From an uncultured Aquabacterium sp. (lineage in GTDB: Bacteria; Pseudomonadota; Gammaproteobacteria; Burkholderiales; Burkholderiaceae_C), in the NCBI RefSeq assembly GCF_947366995.1, contig NZ_CANBCC010000039.1, positions 1-37,993 on the forward strand: a stretch of 37,993 bases of DNA, given 5' to 3'. Made by a program: the position numbers and the translations under genes. Below, one piece after another: positions 24,337-33,384 of this stretch. Below the pieces are notes generated by a model. The model ran no database searches, was not told the DNA's origin, and worked only from the letters and a program-made list of their open reading frames with translations. Every line of letters begins with the position of its first letter. Position 1 is the stretch's first letter.

Positions 24337-26814
24337 TCAGGTCTGGACGCCGCCAGGCGCCTCCTTAGAAGATACATCTCGACGATTGATACCCGAACGT
24401 AGCCTAGCGACGAGAGGTAAGTAACGGCGGATGTCTTCGAGGTACTTGAAATAGTAGTAGTCATCGGCGCTTCCAGCCTTCTCCGCCTTCGATAAGAGAA
24501 GTTCAGCTTCCTTCAACAGGCCGATGGCATCACGCGCGTATGGAGCCTTCTTAGCTTGATAGAACCGAGCGATACCCATGCGAAGATTGCAAAGCATTTG
24601 GGGCTTGCCGTTCTTCATGGCCTCATTCATTGCGGAATCGCCGGCAGGTATGTTTCCAAGCCGATACTGAATGAGGCCAAGCGTGATTTGCGCATCCCCG
24701 CTCTTCGGGTCGAGCTTTACTGCTTCCTCTGCGAATGGAAGTGCCTCGGGAAGCTTTTGGAGGATATGCGACAGGAACCATGCATACCTGTCCTTCAACG
24801 CCGCATTCATCGGCTCTTCAAGCAATGCAAGCTTAAAGCTCTCGTCAGCGCCGTCGAAATCTCGACGGTCGACAGCAATCTTTGCTGCCTTGGCATACTG
24901 GCTTCGAAACGCATCTGCTACGCGGTCCCGAACATATGCCTTCTCAAGCTGCTCCCGACGCAATGCCTGCTTGTCGACCTTCTCTGCGACCCGCTTGATT
25001 TCGTCTCGGCCAGCCGAATCAACCCTCTGGAGCTGCTTCAGGAAAAATTGCTTGGCCAACTCTACGATTTCCACATCGTATGTTGCGCCACGGTCTGTCG
25101 TGGTAACGAAGTACGTTTCATCCAGCCCGGACTGAAAATCGACATGCTGCAATCCAACCTCCTGGCATGCATCACCTACGCATCGGCCATCGATTGGGCA
25201 CGCCAACGAGACGAGGATGAGGAAAACCTTTCTCCGAAGGTCATCAATGCGCATCCACGCGTCTTGATATAGAAACTCCAGCAACTCGTCGTTCGTCTTT
25301 TTCAGGATTTGCTCAAGTGCCCCGTCAATACCGCTTCCAGAACGTGCGATGTACTTAACCAAGGTGTCAATCAACAACGGCTTGTTGGTTAGTTGACTAC
25401 AAACCTGACGTAGCCGCGGGTCGCCAGCTTGATTGATTGCGACAGCGGCGTACTCTTTTCCAAGGCGCCGCATCAATCGAAGAGCCTCAGCGTCAGAGAG
25501 TCCTGCCACTTGAATTCCCGTAGCAGGGAGAAACTCGCGCCGCCTGGACGTTATCAAGATTCGCCCCACCTTCTTCCCCGCCTTCTTGAAGAAGGCAGAG
25601 AGCTCTTCGACCTTTTCCGGCGAAGTGGCAAGAGTCTCAGTGTTGTCCAACACTAAGAGCACGTCATCGCGCTTGAATTTTTGTTCGGCGAGTTCACCCG
25701 CGACTTTATCGATGAGTGCTGCACCCGATACCTGATACCACTTCTTTTCGATTACGGGATAAAGACACAGGAGAAGTTCTCGAATGCTGTCTTCCATCGC
25801 ATCGGAGACACCCTTGAAGTGCACCAAGCCGTCGGATGTCCAGCGCGTCATCTTCGAGCTGTAGTAGCTAATAACGCTCGGGAGCTTTCCATCTATTTCG
25901 ACTTCTCCTTCGAGCAGGCGGTTTAGGAATTCGAGGGCAAGCGTTGTCTTACCAAACCCCCCATCGCCATAAATCAGACAAAACCGCGTGTCCTCGTCTT
26001 CCATCCACTCCTTGAGGGTGTCGAGCTCTTTAGTTCGCCCTTCAAACGTATCAGTCTGGCGGACAGGAACGTTGTAGTAGACGGATTGGACGCGGTCGCC
26101 AACTTCAACGTCTTTCAAGTCGAAGCGCAATGAACCGACTTCCACCCCGACATCGAAGACCGTATCCGGCGGCAAATCAAGCGTAACCTCATCGGAAACG
26201 TCCACGTTTAGAAATTGACCATTGAGCTTCCAGATCCCTTTCCGAGGCGTAATTCCGCCAACCACAATGACTCTGCCGTCGCAAATGAGTGGTGTTGCGA
26301 GATTAAATTCGGAATCGCCGAGCGAAATTCGGAGTTTGGCTCCATCAATAACGGGCAGGGCGTTGGAGAACAATCGTAGCGCGCGTTCGGCAAGGTCAAT
26401 GAGCTTGGGTGTCCAGAGCTGCGCATCTGCGCGTGATAGCACGCCGTGTGCTGGCTTTTTATTACGAAATTGAACCCAACCGTTTAGATCTTTTGAAAAG
26501 CACTGGTGCGCGCCTTCTGTGACCTCAAACCAGCCAACCATGAAATTCTTCGTGGCGTGACTGCGGATCGAGGGAATGGCGACTTCGAGAATTTCGCCAT
26601 AAAGACCTTCAGACGGCTGCGCAAAACGAGGAACCAACTGCGTCAAGTTTGCTTCAGCCGGCGAGAAAGGCGTGAGCTCTCGAATCGCCTCAATCGAAAC
26701 GATCGAGAGCGTCTGCATGAGGGAGCGAAACACGGCACTCAGGTAGGTCAGACGCTCAACGTCTGTCGCGAGCGCCTTTGCAACGGCAACCTCTCTCTCG
26801 TAGATGTGCTTCAT
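24337..26814 (-). CDS. STAND NTPase (NB-ARC-like) with HEPN-like N-terminus and C-terminal repeats
   Basis: This 825-aa protein is a likely anti-phage STAND ATPase. The NTPase core starts at FEGRTKELDTLKEWM (about 260). It has Walker A GDGGFGKTT (Lys289), Walker B LLVLDN (Asp390), a sensor-like RILITSRR and a winged-helix-like part (about 500-600). The C-terminus (about 640-800) is helical and TPR-like (LALLEEPMNAALKDRYAWFL; AEEAVKLDPKSGDAQITLGL). The N-terminal 180 residues are all-helical with R117-N-K-K-P-A-H123, matching the Rx4-6H motif of HEPN ribonucleases, so they may be the toxic effector. A beta-rich part joins the two (about 180-250). No close family is recognised with certainty. 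GC is much lower than in the core genes. The start ATG at 26814 has only a weak AGGAAC upstream. It is divergent from the integrase element. Confidence 0.75.
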   Translation of the reverse strand: MKHIYEREVAVAKALATDVERLTYLSAVFRSLMQTLSIVSIEAIRELTPFSPAEANLTQLVPRFAQPSEGLYGEILEVAIPSIRSHATKNFMVGWFEVTEGAHQCFSKDLNGWVQFRNKKPAHGVLSRADAQLWTPKLIDLAERALRLFSNALPVIDGAKLRISLGDSEFNLATPLICDGRVIVVGGITPRKGIWKLNGQFLNVDVSDEVTLDLPPDTVFDVGVEVGSLRFDLKDVEVGDRVQSVYYNVPVRQTDTFEGRTKELDTLKEWMEDEDTRFCLIYGDGGFGKTTLALEFLNRLLEGEVEIDGKLPSVISYYSSKMTRWTSDGLVHFKGVSDAMEDSIRELLLCLYPVIEKKWYQVSGAALIDKVAGELAEQKFKRDDVLLVLDNTETLATSPEKVEELSAFFKKAGKKVGRILITSRRREFLPATGIQVAGLSDAEALRLMRRLGKEYAAVAINQAGDPRLRQVCSQLTNKPLLIDTLVKYIARSGSGIDGALEQILKKTNDELLEFLYQDAWMRIDDLRRKVFLILVSLACPIDGRCVGDACQEVGLQHVDFQSGLDETYFVTTTDRGATYDVEIVELAKQFFLKQLQRVDSAGRDEIKRVAEKVDKQALRREQLEKAYVRDRVADAFRSQYAKAAKIAVDRRDFDGADESFKLALLEEPMNAALKDRYAWFLSHILQKLPEALPFAEEAVKLDPKSGDAQITLGLIQYRLGNIPAGDSAMNEAMKNGKPQMLCNLRMGIARFYQAKKAPYARDAIGLLKEAELLLSKAEKAGSADDYYYFKYLEDIRRYLPLVARLRSGINRRDVSSKEAPGGVQT

Positions 26815-26971
26815 GCTGTGTGGATGTTGGATGTTCCTGCCTATTAGAACGGATTCTCCCCCCTTACGCGAAAGTTGAAAGGTGCGGTCTCAAATCTGAA
26901 GTGCAACGCCTGCCCGCATCAATGAGCAGTTGAGACACTACGCTGAGGGTCGGCAGCTAGTATCGCGGCAA

Positions 26972-27030
26972 TGACGTACAGTGGCCGGGAGCGTCAGTCT
27001 GGACCCGAGCCCGACAGCAGCCGTTCGGCG
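26972..27030 (+). repeat. Left inverted repeat of integrase element
   Basis: This stretch is inverted relative to 27796-27853. The core CGGGAGCGTCAGTCTGG (26986-27002) is identical over 17 bases, and similarity continues inward to ACAGCAGCCGTTCGGCG and outward to TGACG at the same spacing. Within the repeat, TGACG and CGTCA form a short dyad around the core, possibly a recombinase-binding arrangement. Confidence 0.6.
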
Positions 27031-27125
27031 TGGTGGGTCACTACACCAGCGTCTTGACTCAGAGCGAGCGCCCTTGTCGCTTGAAGGCGCATCTTGGTTG
27101 GCCTTCAACTCGATGGGAGACCATC

Positions 27126-27748
27126 ATGGGATCAGCTACTAATACGGCTCAGCGCGAGCCATGGAACAAGGGCAAGATCGTCGGGCAGAAGGCCCCTTTC
27201 AAGCTGGAAGACATTTGGGCGCTCCGGGTGTGTCTACAGATGGAGCACCGAGTGCGCGAACTTTTCCTTTTCAAGCTAGGCATCGACAGCAAGCTTCGGG
27301 GCTGCGATCTGGTCGCCCTGAAGGTCCGGGATATGTGTCACGGTGATCAGATCGCAACGCTGCCATCGTCATGCAACACAAGACCCAGCGCCCGGTGCAG
27401 TTCGAATTCTCGCAGGCAACTCGGGAGGCGCTTCAGGCTTGGATCAAGCAGGCTGAGCTGAGGCCCGAGGACTTCCTGTTTCCCAGCCGCCTTCGCGCCT
27501 CCCCACATTTGGGCACCCGGCAGTACGCCCGCGTCCTTGGGCACTGGGTCGATGAGCTTGGACTGGACCGCGCCGATTACGGTACGCACTCGATGCGCAG
27601 GACGAAGGCGACGCTCATCTACCGTCGAACCGAGAACCTGCGTGCTGTTCAGCCGCTCCTCGGGCACTCCAAGCTGGAGTCGACGGTGAGGTACCTTGGC
27701 ATCGAGGTCGACGATGCCCTGGAGATCTCTGAGCAGACCGAGATCTGA
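27126..27748 (+). pseudogene. Frameshifted short tyrosine recombinase/integrase
   Basis: Two frames make one short (about 208-aa) tyrosine recombinase of a type common in proteobacteria. Frame one runs from ATG 27126 (MGSATNTAQREPWNKGK ... LRGCDLVALKVRDMCHGDQ, with the first catalytic Arg). The second frame is in register from about 27357 (AAIVMQHKTQRPVQFEF ... HSMRRTKATLIY, LLGHSKLESTVRYLG), carrying HxxR, GH and the Tyr nucleophile. The shift equals loss of one base near 27355-27360; it could be decay or a sequencing error. GGGAGA precedes the ATG. The family lacks a core-binding N-domain, so short length is normal. It is the only gene inside the inverted repeats. Confidence 0.8.
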
Positions 27749-27795
27749 TCGCGTGGAAGGAGGGGCCGCCTCGGGAGACGACTGGGACGGCATTA

Positions 27796-27853
27796 CGCGA
27801 ACGACCGCTGTTAAGTGCAGGGCCAGACTGACGCTCCCGACCAGGAGCCGTCA
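27796..27853 (-). repeat. Right inverted repeat of integrase element
   Basis: The complement of this stretch matches the left repeat: the 17-base core at 27823-27839, then ACAGCGGTCGTTCGCG towards the integrase and TGACG at the outer end (27849-27853 on plus as CGTCA). With the left copy it bounds an element of about 880 bases holding only the integrase. No target duplication is evident outside the ends. Confidence 0.6.
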
Positions 27854-27946
27854 ATCAGATGGGGCCACGCAAAGTCCGCTGCCGTGGTCGCTGCGGTAGC
27901 ATGAGCGATTAGGCGTCCATAACTGAAGGCGCCATAGGAGAGGGAC

Positions 27947-29929
27947 ATGGAATTGGCTGACATTTCTGGCACGACCGAGATCAGTGGCGAGGGGATAAAA
28001 AAACACTTCAAGAGCATCGATCCCTGGCAGCCAATCTTTGAGCTTGTCTGGAACGGCCTAGATGCGAAGTCAAATAGTGTCCGCGTTGCAATCGAAAAGA
28101 ACACGCTTGGCACGATCTCGCTCGTTTCCATCCTTGACGATGGCGAAGGCATCGAGCCCGGCGGCCTGAAGAACACGTTCGGCAGATTCAACGACTCGAA
28201 CAAGAAAGAAGATGCCTCTTTGCACGGCGCACATGGCCGTGGGCGGTTGGCATTCCATCGGATTTGCAACCGCGCAACGTGGTTCACCAATAGTCTTAGC
28301 GGGCAAGCCAAGATTCAGGTTTTAGCTGGAGATATCAAGCGCTTTGCTGCCACACGCCTCCGCCCTGAGGAGCAACATCAAGGCCTAGCTGAGCTACAGA
28401 CTGGAACTCTGGTAGAGCTCGATCAATTCACAGCCCCCATTCCTGATGCCAACGATCTACGGAAGAAGTTCTCCGTGGAGTTCGGGTGGTACTTAGCGCT
28501 CCACCCTAGCAAGAAGATCTCCATCGACGGTGTCGACATCACAGTTCCGGCGCATGAACTGCATGAGGAGGAGATATCCATCCCCCCTCACGCATTTAAA
28601 GCACAGATCATTCGCTGGGAGGACAAGCCAAGCTCTGAGAAGTCGTACACCTATCTTCTTGGAAGTGCCGGCAAGACCGTCTACAAGCAACTCAGCACGT
28701 TCAATAACAAAGTTGCCTTCTTCACAAGCATTTATGTCACATCTGCTTGGGCAGACAACTTCGATCTGACACAAGACTTGGCGACCCCCAACGTGAATAC
28801 ACCAACCTCTCCAGAGTGGAAAAGGGTTGTCAAAGCACTTAATACGGCTACTGACCGCATCTACGATGAGTTCCTCAGGAGACAAGCCGACGCCGAAGTC
28901 AACAGGTACGAAGAGGATGGACTGTTCCCGACATACCGTGGGCTTGATCCGGAGTATAAGGTGTGGCGGCTGCGGAATGCCAAGGAACTTATAAAGACAA
29001 TCTATGTCGCGGACCCGACCATTTTCAATTCGTCAGGGAAGAAGCAGAAGAAGGTGATTATTCGGCTGCTTGACAAGCTGTCCGTCTCGAACGAAAACGA
29101 TTCCATTTTCGAAGTCTTGAACGGCGTCCTGGATATGGATGAAGCCTCTATTGAGCTTCTGGCAAATCAGCTGAAACGGACTACGCTTGAGAACATTGTC
29201 TCAACAATCGAGACGCTTCAGCGGCGCCAGGATGCTGTTCAGAAGTTGCGCGAACTGATGAACGTTCACTACATGTCAGTACGCGAGACGCCTGACCTGC
29301 AAAAAATCATCGAGGCAAACACTTGGCTCTTCGGCCACCGATACGAAACAATTGGAGCGGAGGAGGATACCTTCACAAAGATTGCCAAGCAGCTTCGAGA
29401 GCGCGTTGCAAGTCCGCTTGATGTCTCAGATTTTGAGATCGAGGACGTTGGACAGATAGAAGGCGCCGCGCGCCAAACGGATCTTTTTCTGGCACGAAAA
29501 ACACCCTCCCTGGATTCGGAAGGGCGGCAATGTTTTAGGTGTTTGATCATTGAGATCAAGAGGCCGAGCATCGCGCTGAATGTGAAGCACCTGCGTCAAC
29601 TAGATGACTACGCAGCGATTCTCATGCGGCACCCCGAGTTCAGCAGCGAGCGCATGCACTTCGAACTAGTATTGGTCGGCCGAAAGATTTCTTCCGCAGA
29701 CGTGGAAATTGGAAGCAGGTTGAGGAACCAGCTTGGGCGCGGGGAGCTTGGCCTTGTCAGTGACGATCCTCGGATGAAGCGCTATGTACTTAACTGGTAT
29801 ACATTATTCGACAGCTTCGAACTGTCGAACACGTTCATGCTGGACAAGCTGAAGCTTCAGCGACTGGCGCTTGAGGGAACGTCCAAAGATGAGCTAGTGT
29901 CCGAACTGCAGGAGACAGTTGCAGTCTGA
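27947..29929 (+). CDS. GHKL ATPase fused to a Shedu-like PD-(D/E)xK nuclease
   Basis: The 660-aa protein begins with a GHKL/MORC-like ATPase: N-box E32-L-V-W-N36-G-L-D39, G1 motif D64-D-G-E-G68, and HGAHGRGRLAF (93-103) as the lid/G2 motif. A middle region of about 330 residues follows. The C-terminus (about 445-640) resembles DUF4263/Shedu nucleases: IIEANTWLFG (E456), then D512 in QTDLFLARK and E536-I-K538 in LIIEIKRPS, the PD-(D/E)xK catalytic set, then LRQLDDYAAIL. Such fusions fit single-gene anti-phage defence in which ATP-dependent sensing gates DNA cutting (inference). AGGAGAGGGAC precedes the ATG at 27947. GC is well below the core. It lies 94 bases from the integrase element and opposite in direction to the STAND gene. 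Confidence 0.82.
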   Translation: MELADISGTTEISGEGIKKHFKSIDPWQPIFELVWNGLDAKSNSVRVAIEKNTLGTISLVSILDDGEGIEPGGLKNTFGRFNDSNKKEDASLHGAHGRGRLAFHRICNRATWFTNSLSGQAKIQVLAGDIKRFAATRLRPEEQHQGLAELQTGTLVELDQFTAPIPDANDLRKKFSVEFGWYLALHPSKKISIDGVDITVPAHELHEEEISIPPHAFKAQIIRWEDKPSSEKSYTYLLGSAGKTVYKQLSTFNNKVAFFTSIYVTSAWADNFDLTQDLATPNVNTPTSPEWKRVVKALNTATDRIYDEFLRRQADAEVNRYEEDGLFPTYRGLDPEYKVWRLRNAKELIKTIYVADPTIFNSSGKKQKKVIIRLLDKLSVSNENDSIFEVLNGVLDMDEASIELLANQLKRTTLENIVSTIETLQRRQDAVQKLRELMNVHYMSVRETPDLQKIIEANTWLFGHRYETIGAEEDTFTKIAKQLRERVASPLDVSDFEIEDVGQIEGAARQTDLFLARKTPSLDSEGRQCFRCLIIEIKRPSIALNVKHLRQLDDYAAILMRHPEFSSERMHFELVLVGRKISSADVEIGSRLRNQLGRGELGLVSDDPRMKRYVLNWYTLFDSFELSNTFMLDKLKLQRLALEGTSKDELVSELQETVAV

Positions 29930-30375
29930 TTTCATCTGGACCGTTTCTCTCGATAAAGCCGCAATCGCAAGTTTGTGAAAGTTGCCCGACATCACATGTC
30001 GCACACTGGGCTTCGTAGGCACTTGCGAACGGAAACCACTGAGAGCAATCGGACAGTTGACGGGCTAAAAAGCATGACCCGCACCGCCCACGATCCACTG
30101 CAGTTATCTGGATCGGTGATGTGAGGGGCTGCAATGGGTCGGAAGCTGCCGGACGCGATGCCAACCGTGAACGACAGCAACCAGCCTTTCGCATTCATGG
30201 CGTCGACCTGCCAAGCGGCTGCGGATGAGTACAGCCCGCGCAAAACAGTCATCCGCGGGCGCCACGCATACGCCTTCACAATCGGCATTGAACGAGCTCG
30301 ATAATTGCCAGCACGCTGCACTTGGCCGTCGCGACGAAGTTCCACACTTTGTTATCAGCCCCCTCCCCTCACCCC
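29930..30375. other. Gene-free right edge of the accessory island
   Basis: These 446 bases hold no convincing gene on either strand. A minus-strand open frame (29992-30345) has no recognisable protein, no ribosome-binding site and an atypical composition. GC rises towards the core level in the last 70 bases. A GCGAACGG motif at 30025-30032 resembles the integrase-element inner ends. No terminator with a clear U-tract follows the nuclease gene. It probably contains the right junction of the island. Confidence 0.4.
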
Positions 30376-31005
30376 ATGCTCCACCGCCTCACCCTCCCCG
30401 TCACCGCCTTCCAGCAGAACTGCTCGCTGATCTGGTGCAGCGACACAAACGAAGCCGCCCTCATCGACCCGGGTGGCGACATTCCGGTGCTGATGCAGGC
30501 CGTTGAATCGCGTGGGCTCAAGCTGGTGGCGCTGTGGCTCACGCACGCCCACATCGACCATGCCGGGGCCACGGGCACGCTGGCGCGCGAACACGATCTC
30601 CCGATCGTCGGCCCGCATCCGGGCGACCAGTTCTGGATCGACGGGCTGCCGCAGCAGAGCAGCATGTTCGGCTTTCCGAAGGCCGAGCCCTTTGCGCCCA
30701 CGCGCTGGCTGCACGAGGGCGACACGGTGCAGCTGGGCCGGCATACGCTGCAGGTGCTGCATTGCCCCGGCCACACGCCGGGCCACGTGGTGTTCTACTC
30801 GCCGGAATTGAAGCACGCCTTCGTGGGCGACGTGCTGTTTGCCGGCAGCATCGGCCGCACCGACTTTCCGGGCGGCAACCATGCCGAGTTGATCGCGGCC
30901 ATCAAGGGCAAGCTGCTGCCGCTGGGCGACGACGTGACCTTCACGCCGGGCCATGGCCCCGAAAGCACCCTCGGCGAAGAGCGGCGCCACAACCCCTATC
31001 TGTGA
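30376..31005 (+). CDS. MBL-fold hydrolase, glyoxalase II-like (YcbL type)
   Basis: The 209-aa metallo-beta-lactamase-fold protein carries T56-H-A-H-I-D-H62, the THxHxDH zinc/iron motif, plus later ligands in CPGHTPGHV, FVGDVLFAGSIGRTDFPGG and FTPGHGPES. This is the short GloB/YcbL-type hydroxyacylglutathione hydrolase form, which typically cleaves thioesters such as S-lactoylglutathione; the substrate is not proven. The ATG at 30376 gives the family start MLHRLTLPVTAFQQNC; it lacks a Shine-Dalgarno site. It is the first gene back in high-GC core sequence, and a convergent lipoprotein gene ends 18 bases beyond its stop. Confidence 0.88.
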   Translation: MLHRLTLPVTAFQQNCSLIWCSDTNEAALIDPGGDIPVLMQAVESRGLKLVALWLTHAHIDHAGATGTLAREHDLPIVGPHPGDQFWIDGLPQQSSMFGFPKAEPFAPTRWLHEGDTVQLGRHTLQVLHCPGHTPGHVVFYSPELKHAFVGDVLFAGSIGRTDFPGGNHAELIAAIKGKLLPLGDDVTFTPGHGPESTLGEERRHNPYL

Positions 31006-31023
31006 GCCGTGGCGCCCGCCTGA

Positions 31024-31461
31024 TCACTTCGTGACGGCCAGCTGGCTTTCCATCACGCCGGCCTGCCCTTGCGCATCGCTCACCTGCTGCAGCTTGTTGC
31101 GGGCGTACATGACGCCCATCTTCACTTCCTGCCAGATGTAGTACAGCATGCCGGGCTTGGTCTCAAGCTCGAGCACCGAGGTGTTCTCGGCCTCTGACAC
31201 GATGGTGTGCTTGCCCGGCTCGACCTGCTTGAACAGGTAGGTCTTGGCCTTGGTGGCGCCCACAGGCTGGCCGTCGATGGACACGTCCATCTTCACGGCG
31301 CCGCCCAGCAGTTCATTGCGGTAGATGTAGATGCCGGACTTGGCCGCGTCGGCCTTGAACGTCTTGGCGGCCTGGTCCTGGGGCGCGTCGGCCATCGGCA
31401 CCGACGAGCAACCCGCCAGGGCAGACACCACGGCGAGCGACAGGAACAACTTCTTCAACAT
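31024..31461 (-). CDS. DUF2846 lipoprotein
   Basis: The 145-aa lipoprotein has a short signal with lipobox (MLKKLFLSLAVVSALAGCSS, lipidated at the Cys) and a DUF2846 beta-sandwich body (SGIYIYRNELLGGAVKMDVS; VEPGKHTIVSEAENTSV; GMLYYIWQEVKMG). Function is unknown; members sit in the periplasmic face of the envelope. AAGGG upstream supports the ATG at 31461; longer open frame to 31749 adds unrelated Arg-rich sequence. It is convergent with the MBL gene and divergent from the chemoreceptor. The 372-base gap to that receptor (31462-31833) shows no gene and no promoter I would defend. Confidence 0.85.
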   Translation of the reverse strand: MLKKLFLSLAVVSALAGCSSVPMADAPQDQAAKTFKADAAKSGIYIYRNELLGGAVKMDVSIDGQPVGATKAKTYLFKQVEPGKHTIVSEAENTSVLELETKPGMLYYIWQEVKMGVMYARNKLQQVSDAQGQAGVMESQLAVTK

Positions 31462-31833
31462 GGGAGACCCTTCCGATGGAGGTGAAGCGGCCGAAGGCGG
31501 CCCCTGCCTCCTGTCGGTTCCGTTTCTTTTTGTGAGGATTCCCAGCGTATCGACACACTTCCACCTCGGCAAGCGGGCCGGCCACCCTCGGGGGAGACAC
31601 CCGGACACCGCGTCGCGCCGCGCCGACAGGAAGGCGGCACCCCACCCTTTCAGCCGATGTGACGGGCCGATGTCACCACAGTGAAATCTGGCAAGCGCAG
31701 CGTGCGCCAGCGCACAGATTCGCCCGAACAATTTCCGCGCGGAGGCCATTCAGCGTCGGGGGTAAACGCCGATATCCCCCCGGAGGGCGCCCCCCCCAAG
31801 TTGTACCCCGGCGCCCTGCTACGGAAGCCCCTC

Positions 31834-33378
31834 ATGCTGAACGCCCTCTCCATTCGCGCCCGTTTGATCGCCCTCGGCCTGCTGGCAGTGGGTGCCCTGA
31901 TCCTGGTCGGCACCCTCGGCGCCCTTTCGGTCTCGCACCTGCGCAACCAGTTCGGCGCCTTTGCCGAGCACGAATTCATCACCCAAGGCAGGCTCACCAC
32001 CTTGCGCATGGCGATGGGCGACATCCGCCGCTATGAAAAGGACGTGCTGCTCAGCATCGACGAGGTGGACAAGGCCCAGCAGTACCAGGCCAAGTGGACG
32101 AAGGCCGTCCAGGCCACCCAGGCCGTGTTGCAGCAGTTGCAGACCGGTGGCCACTGCGCCGACTGCCCGAAGATCGCCGGCCACCTGAAGGACTACGAGA
32201 CCGCCGCGGCCGAAGTGATCCAGCGCACCATCAACGGCCAGATCGTGACCGCCCCCGACGCCAACCAGCAGATGGGGCCGGCCAAGAAGGCGATGTACGA
32301 CGCCGATCCGCTGCTGGACGACCTCGCCAGCCGGGTGCAGAAGGCCGCCGAAGACCGCACCGCCGACGTCCGCCAGATCGCGACCACGCAACTCACTCTG
32401 ACGGTCGGCCTGGCCCTGCTGGTGTTGGGCGTGCTGGTGCCTGCCCTGTGGATGACGGTGCGCTCCATCCTGCAGCCGCTGGAGCAGGCCATCGACATTG
32501 CGCACCGCGTGGCGGATGGCGACCTGTCGCAACGCATCGCCGTACAGGGCAGCCGCGAGGTGGCCGCCCTGCTGCGCGCGCTGTCCAGCATGCAGGCCAG
32601 CCTGCGGGCCCTGGTGGCCGACGTGCAGCAGGCCGCCGACGCCATCGACACCGCCAGCGCCGAGGTGGCGCAGGGCAGCCTTGACCTTTCACAGCGATCC
32701 GAGCAGGCCGCCGCCGACCTGCAGGAAACCGCCTCGGCCGTGGCGCAACTCACCGAAGCGGTGGGCGATTCGGAACGCACCGCCAGCGAGGTGGCCGGCC
32801 TGGCCCAGCAGTCTGCCCAGGCCGCACACAAGGGCGGCGAGATCGTGTTCAGCGTGGTCGACAGCATGTCGCACATCGCCAAGGGCTCCACCCAGATCGC
32901 GCAGATCACCGGCGTGATTGATGCCATCGCCTTTCAGACGAACCTGCTGGCCCTCAACGCGGCCGTGGAAGCCGCCCGCGCGGGCGAACAGGGCCGCGGC
33001 TTTGCCGTGGTGGCGGCGGAAGTGCGCCAGCTGGCCCAGCGCTCGGCCGAGGCCGCCCGTGAGATCAACCAGCTGGTGCGCAGCGCCACCGAACAGGTGG
33101 ACAGCGGCGGACGACTGGCCCGTGATGCCGGCGCCGAGATGAAGTCCATCATCGACACGATCGACCGCGTGTCGAACATGATGAGCGCCATGAACCAGCG
33201 CCTGACCGAACAGGCTCACGGACTGAGCCAGCTCAACCGGGCGGTGGGTGACCTCGATTCGCTCACGCAGCAGAACGCCGCACTGGTGGAGGAGTCGGCG
33301 GCCTCGGCGGCCTCGCTGCGCGAACAGGCGACCGGCCTGCTGCGCACCACCGGGCACTTCCGGGTGCAGGCGGCCTGA
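31834..33378 (+). CDS. Methyl-accepting chemotaxis protein
   Basis: This 514-aa chemoreceptor has two membrane helices (about 11-31 and 187-210), a helical periplasmic 4HB-like sensor of about 155 residues, a HAMP domain ([20 protein letters not shown]) and a C-terminal signalling hairpin with the conserved tip ([40 protein letters not shown]). The sensor carries C108-A-D-C111, a CxxC that could bind metal or respond to redox; it is not a haem CxxCH. The ligand is unknown. There is no C-terminal CheR pentapeptide. The ATG at 31834 sits directly before the first helix; an upstream frame to 31681 is less likely. A GC-rich terminator follows at once. Confidence 0.92.
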   Translation: MLNALSIRARLIALGLLAVGALILVGTLGALSVSHLRNQFGAFAEHEFITQGRLTTLRMAMGDIRRYEKDVLLSIDEVDKAQQYQAKWTKAVQATQAVLQQLQTGGHCADCPKIAGHLKDYETAAAEVIQRTINGQIVTAPDANQQMGPAKKAMYDADPLLDDLASRVQKAAEDRTADVRQIATTQLTLTVGLALLVLGVLVPALWMTVRSILQPLEQAIDIAHRVADGDLSQRIAVQGSREVAALLRALSSMQASLRALVADVQQAADAIDTASAEVAQGSLDLSQRSEQAAADLQETASAVAQLTEAVGDSERTASEVAGLAQQSAQAAHKGGEIVFSVVDSMSHIAKGSTQIAQITGVIDAIAFQTNLLALNAAVEAARAGEQGRGFAVVAAEVRQLAQRSAEAAREINQLVRSATEQVDSGGRLARDAGAEMKSIIDTIDRVSNMMSAMNQRLTEQAHGLSQLNRAVGDLDSLTQQNAALVEESAASAASLREQATGLLRTTGHFRVQAA

Positions 33379-33384
33379 CGCGGT

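Noticed and set aside
29992..30345. 117-codon minus-strand open frame at the island's right edge
   Set aside because: No family resemblance, no ribosome-binding site and no neighbours to support it.
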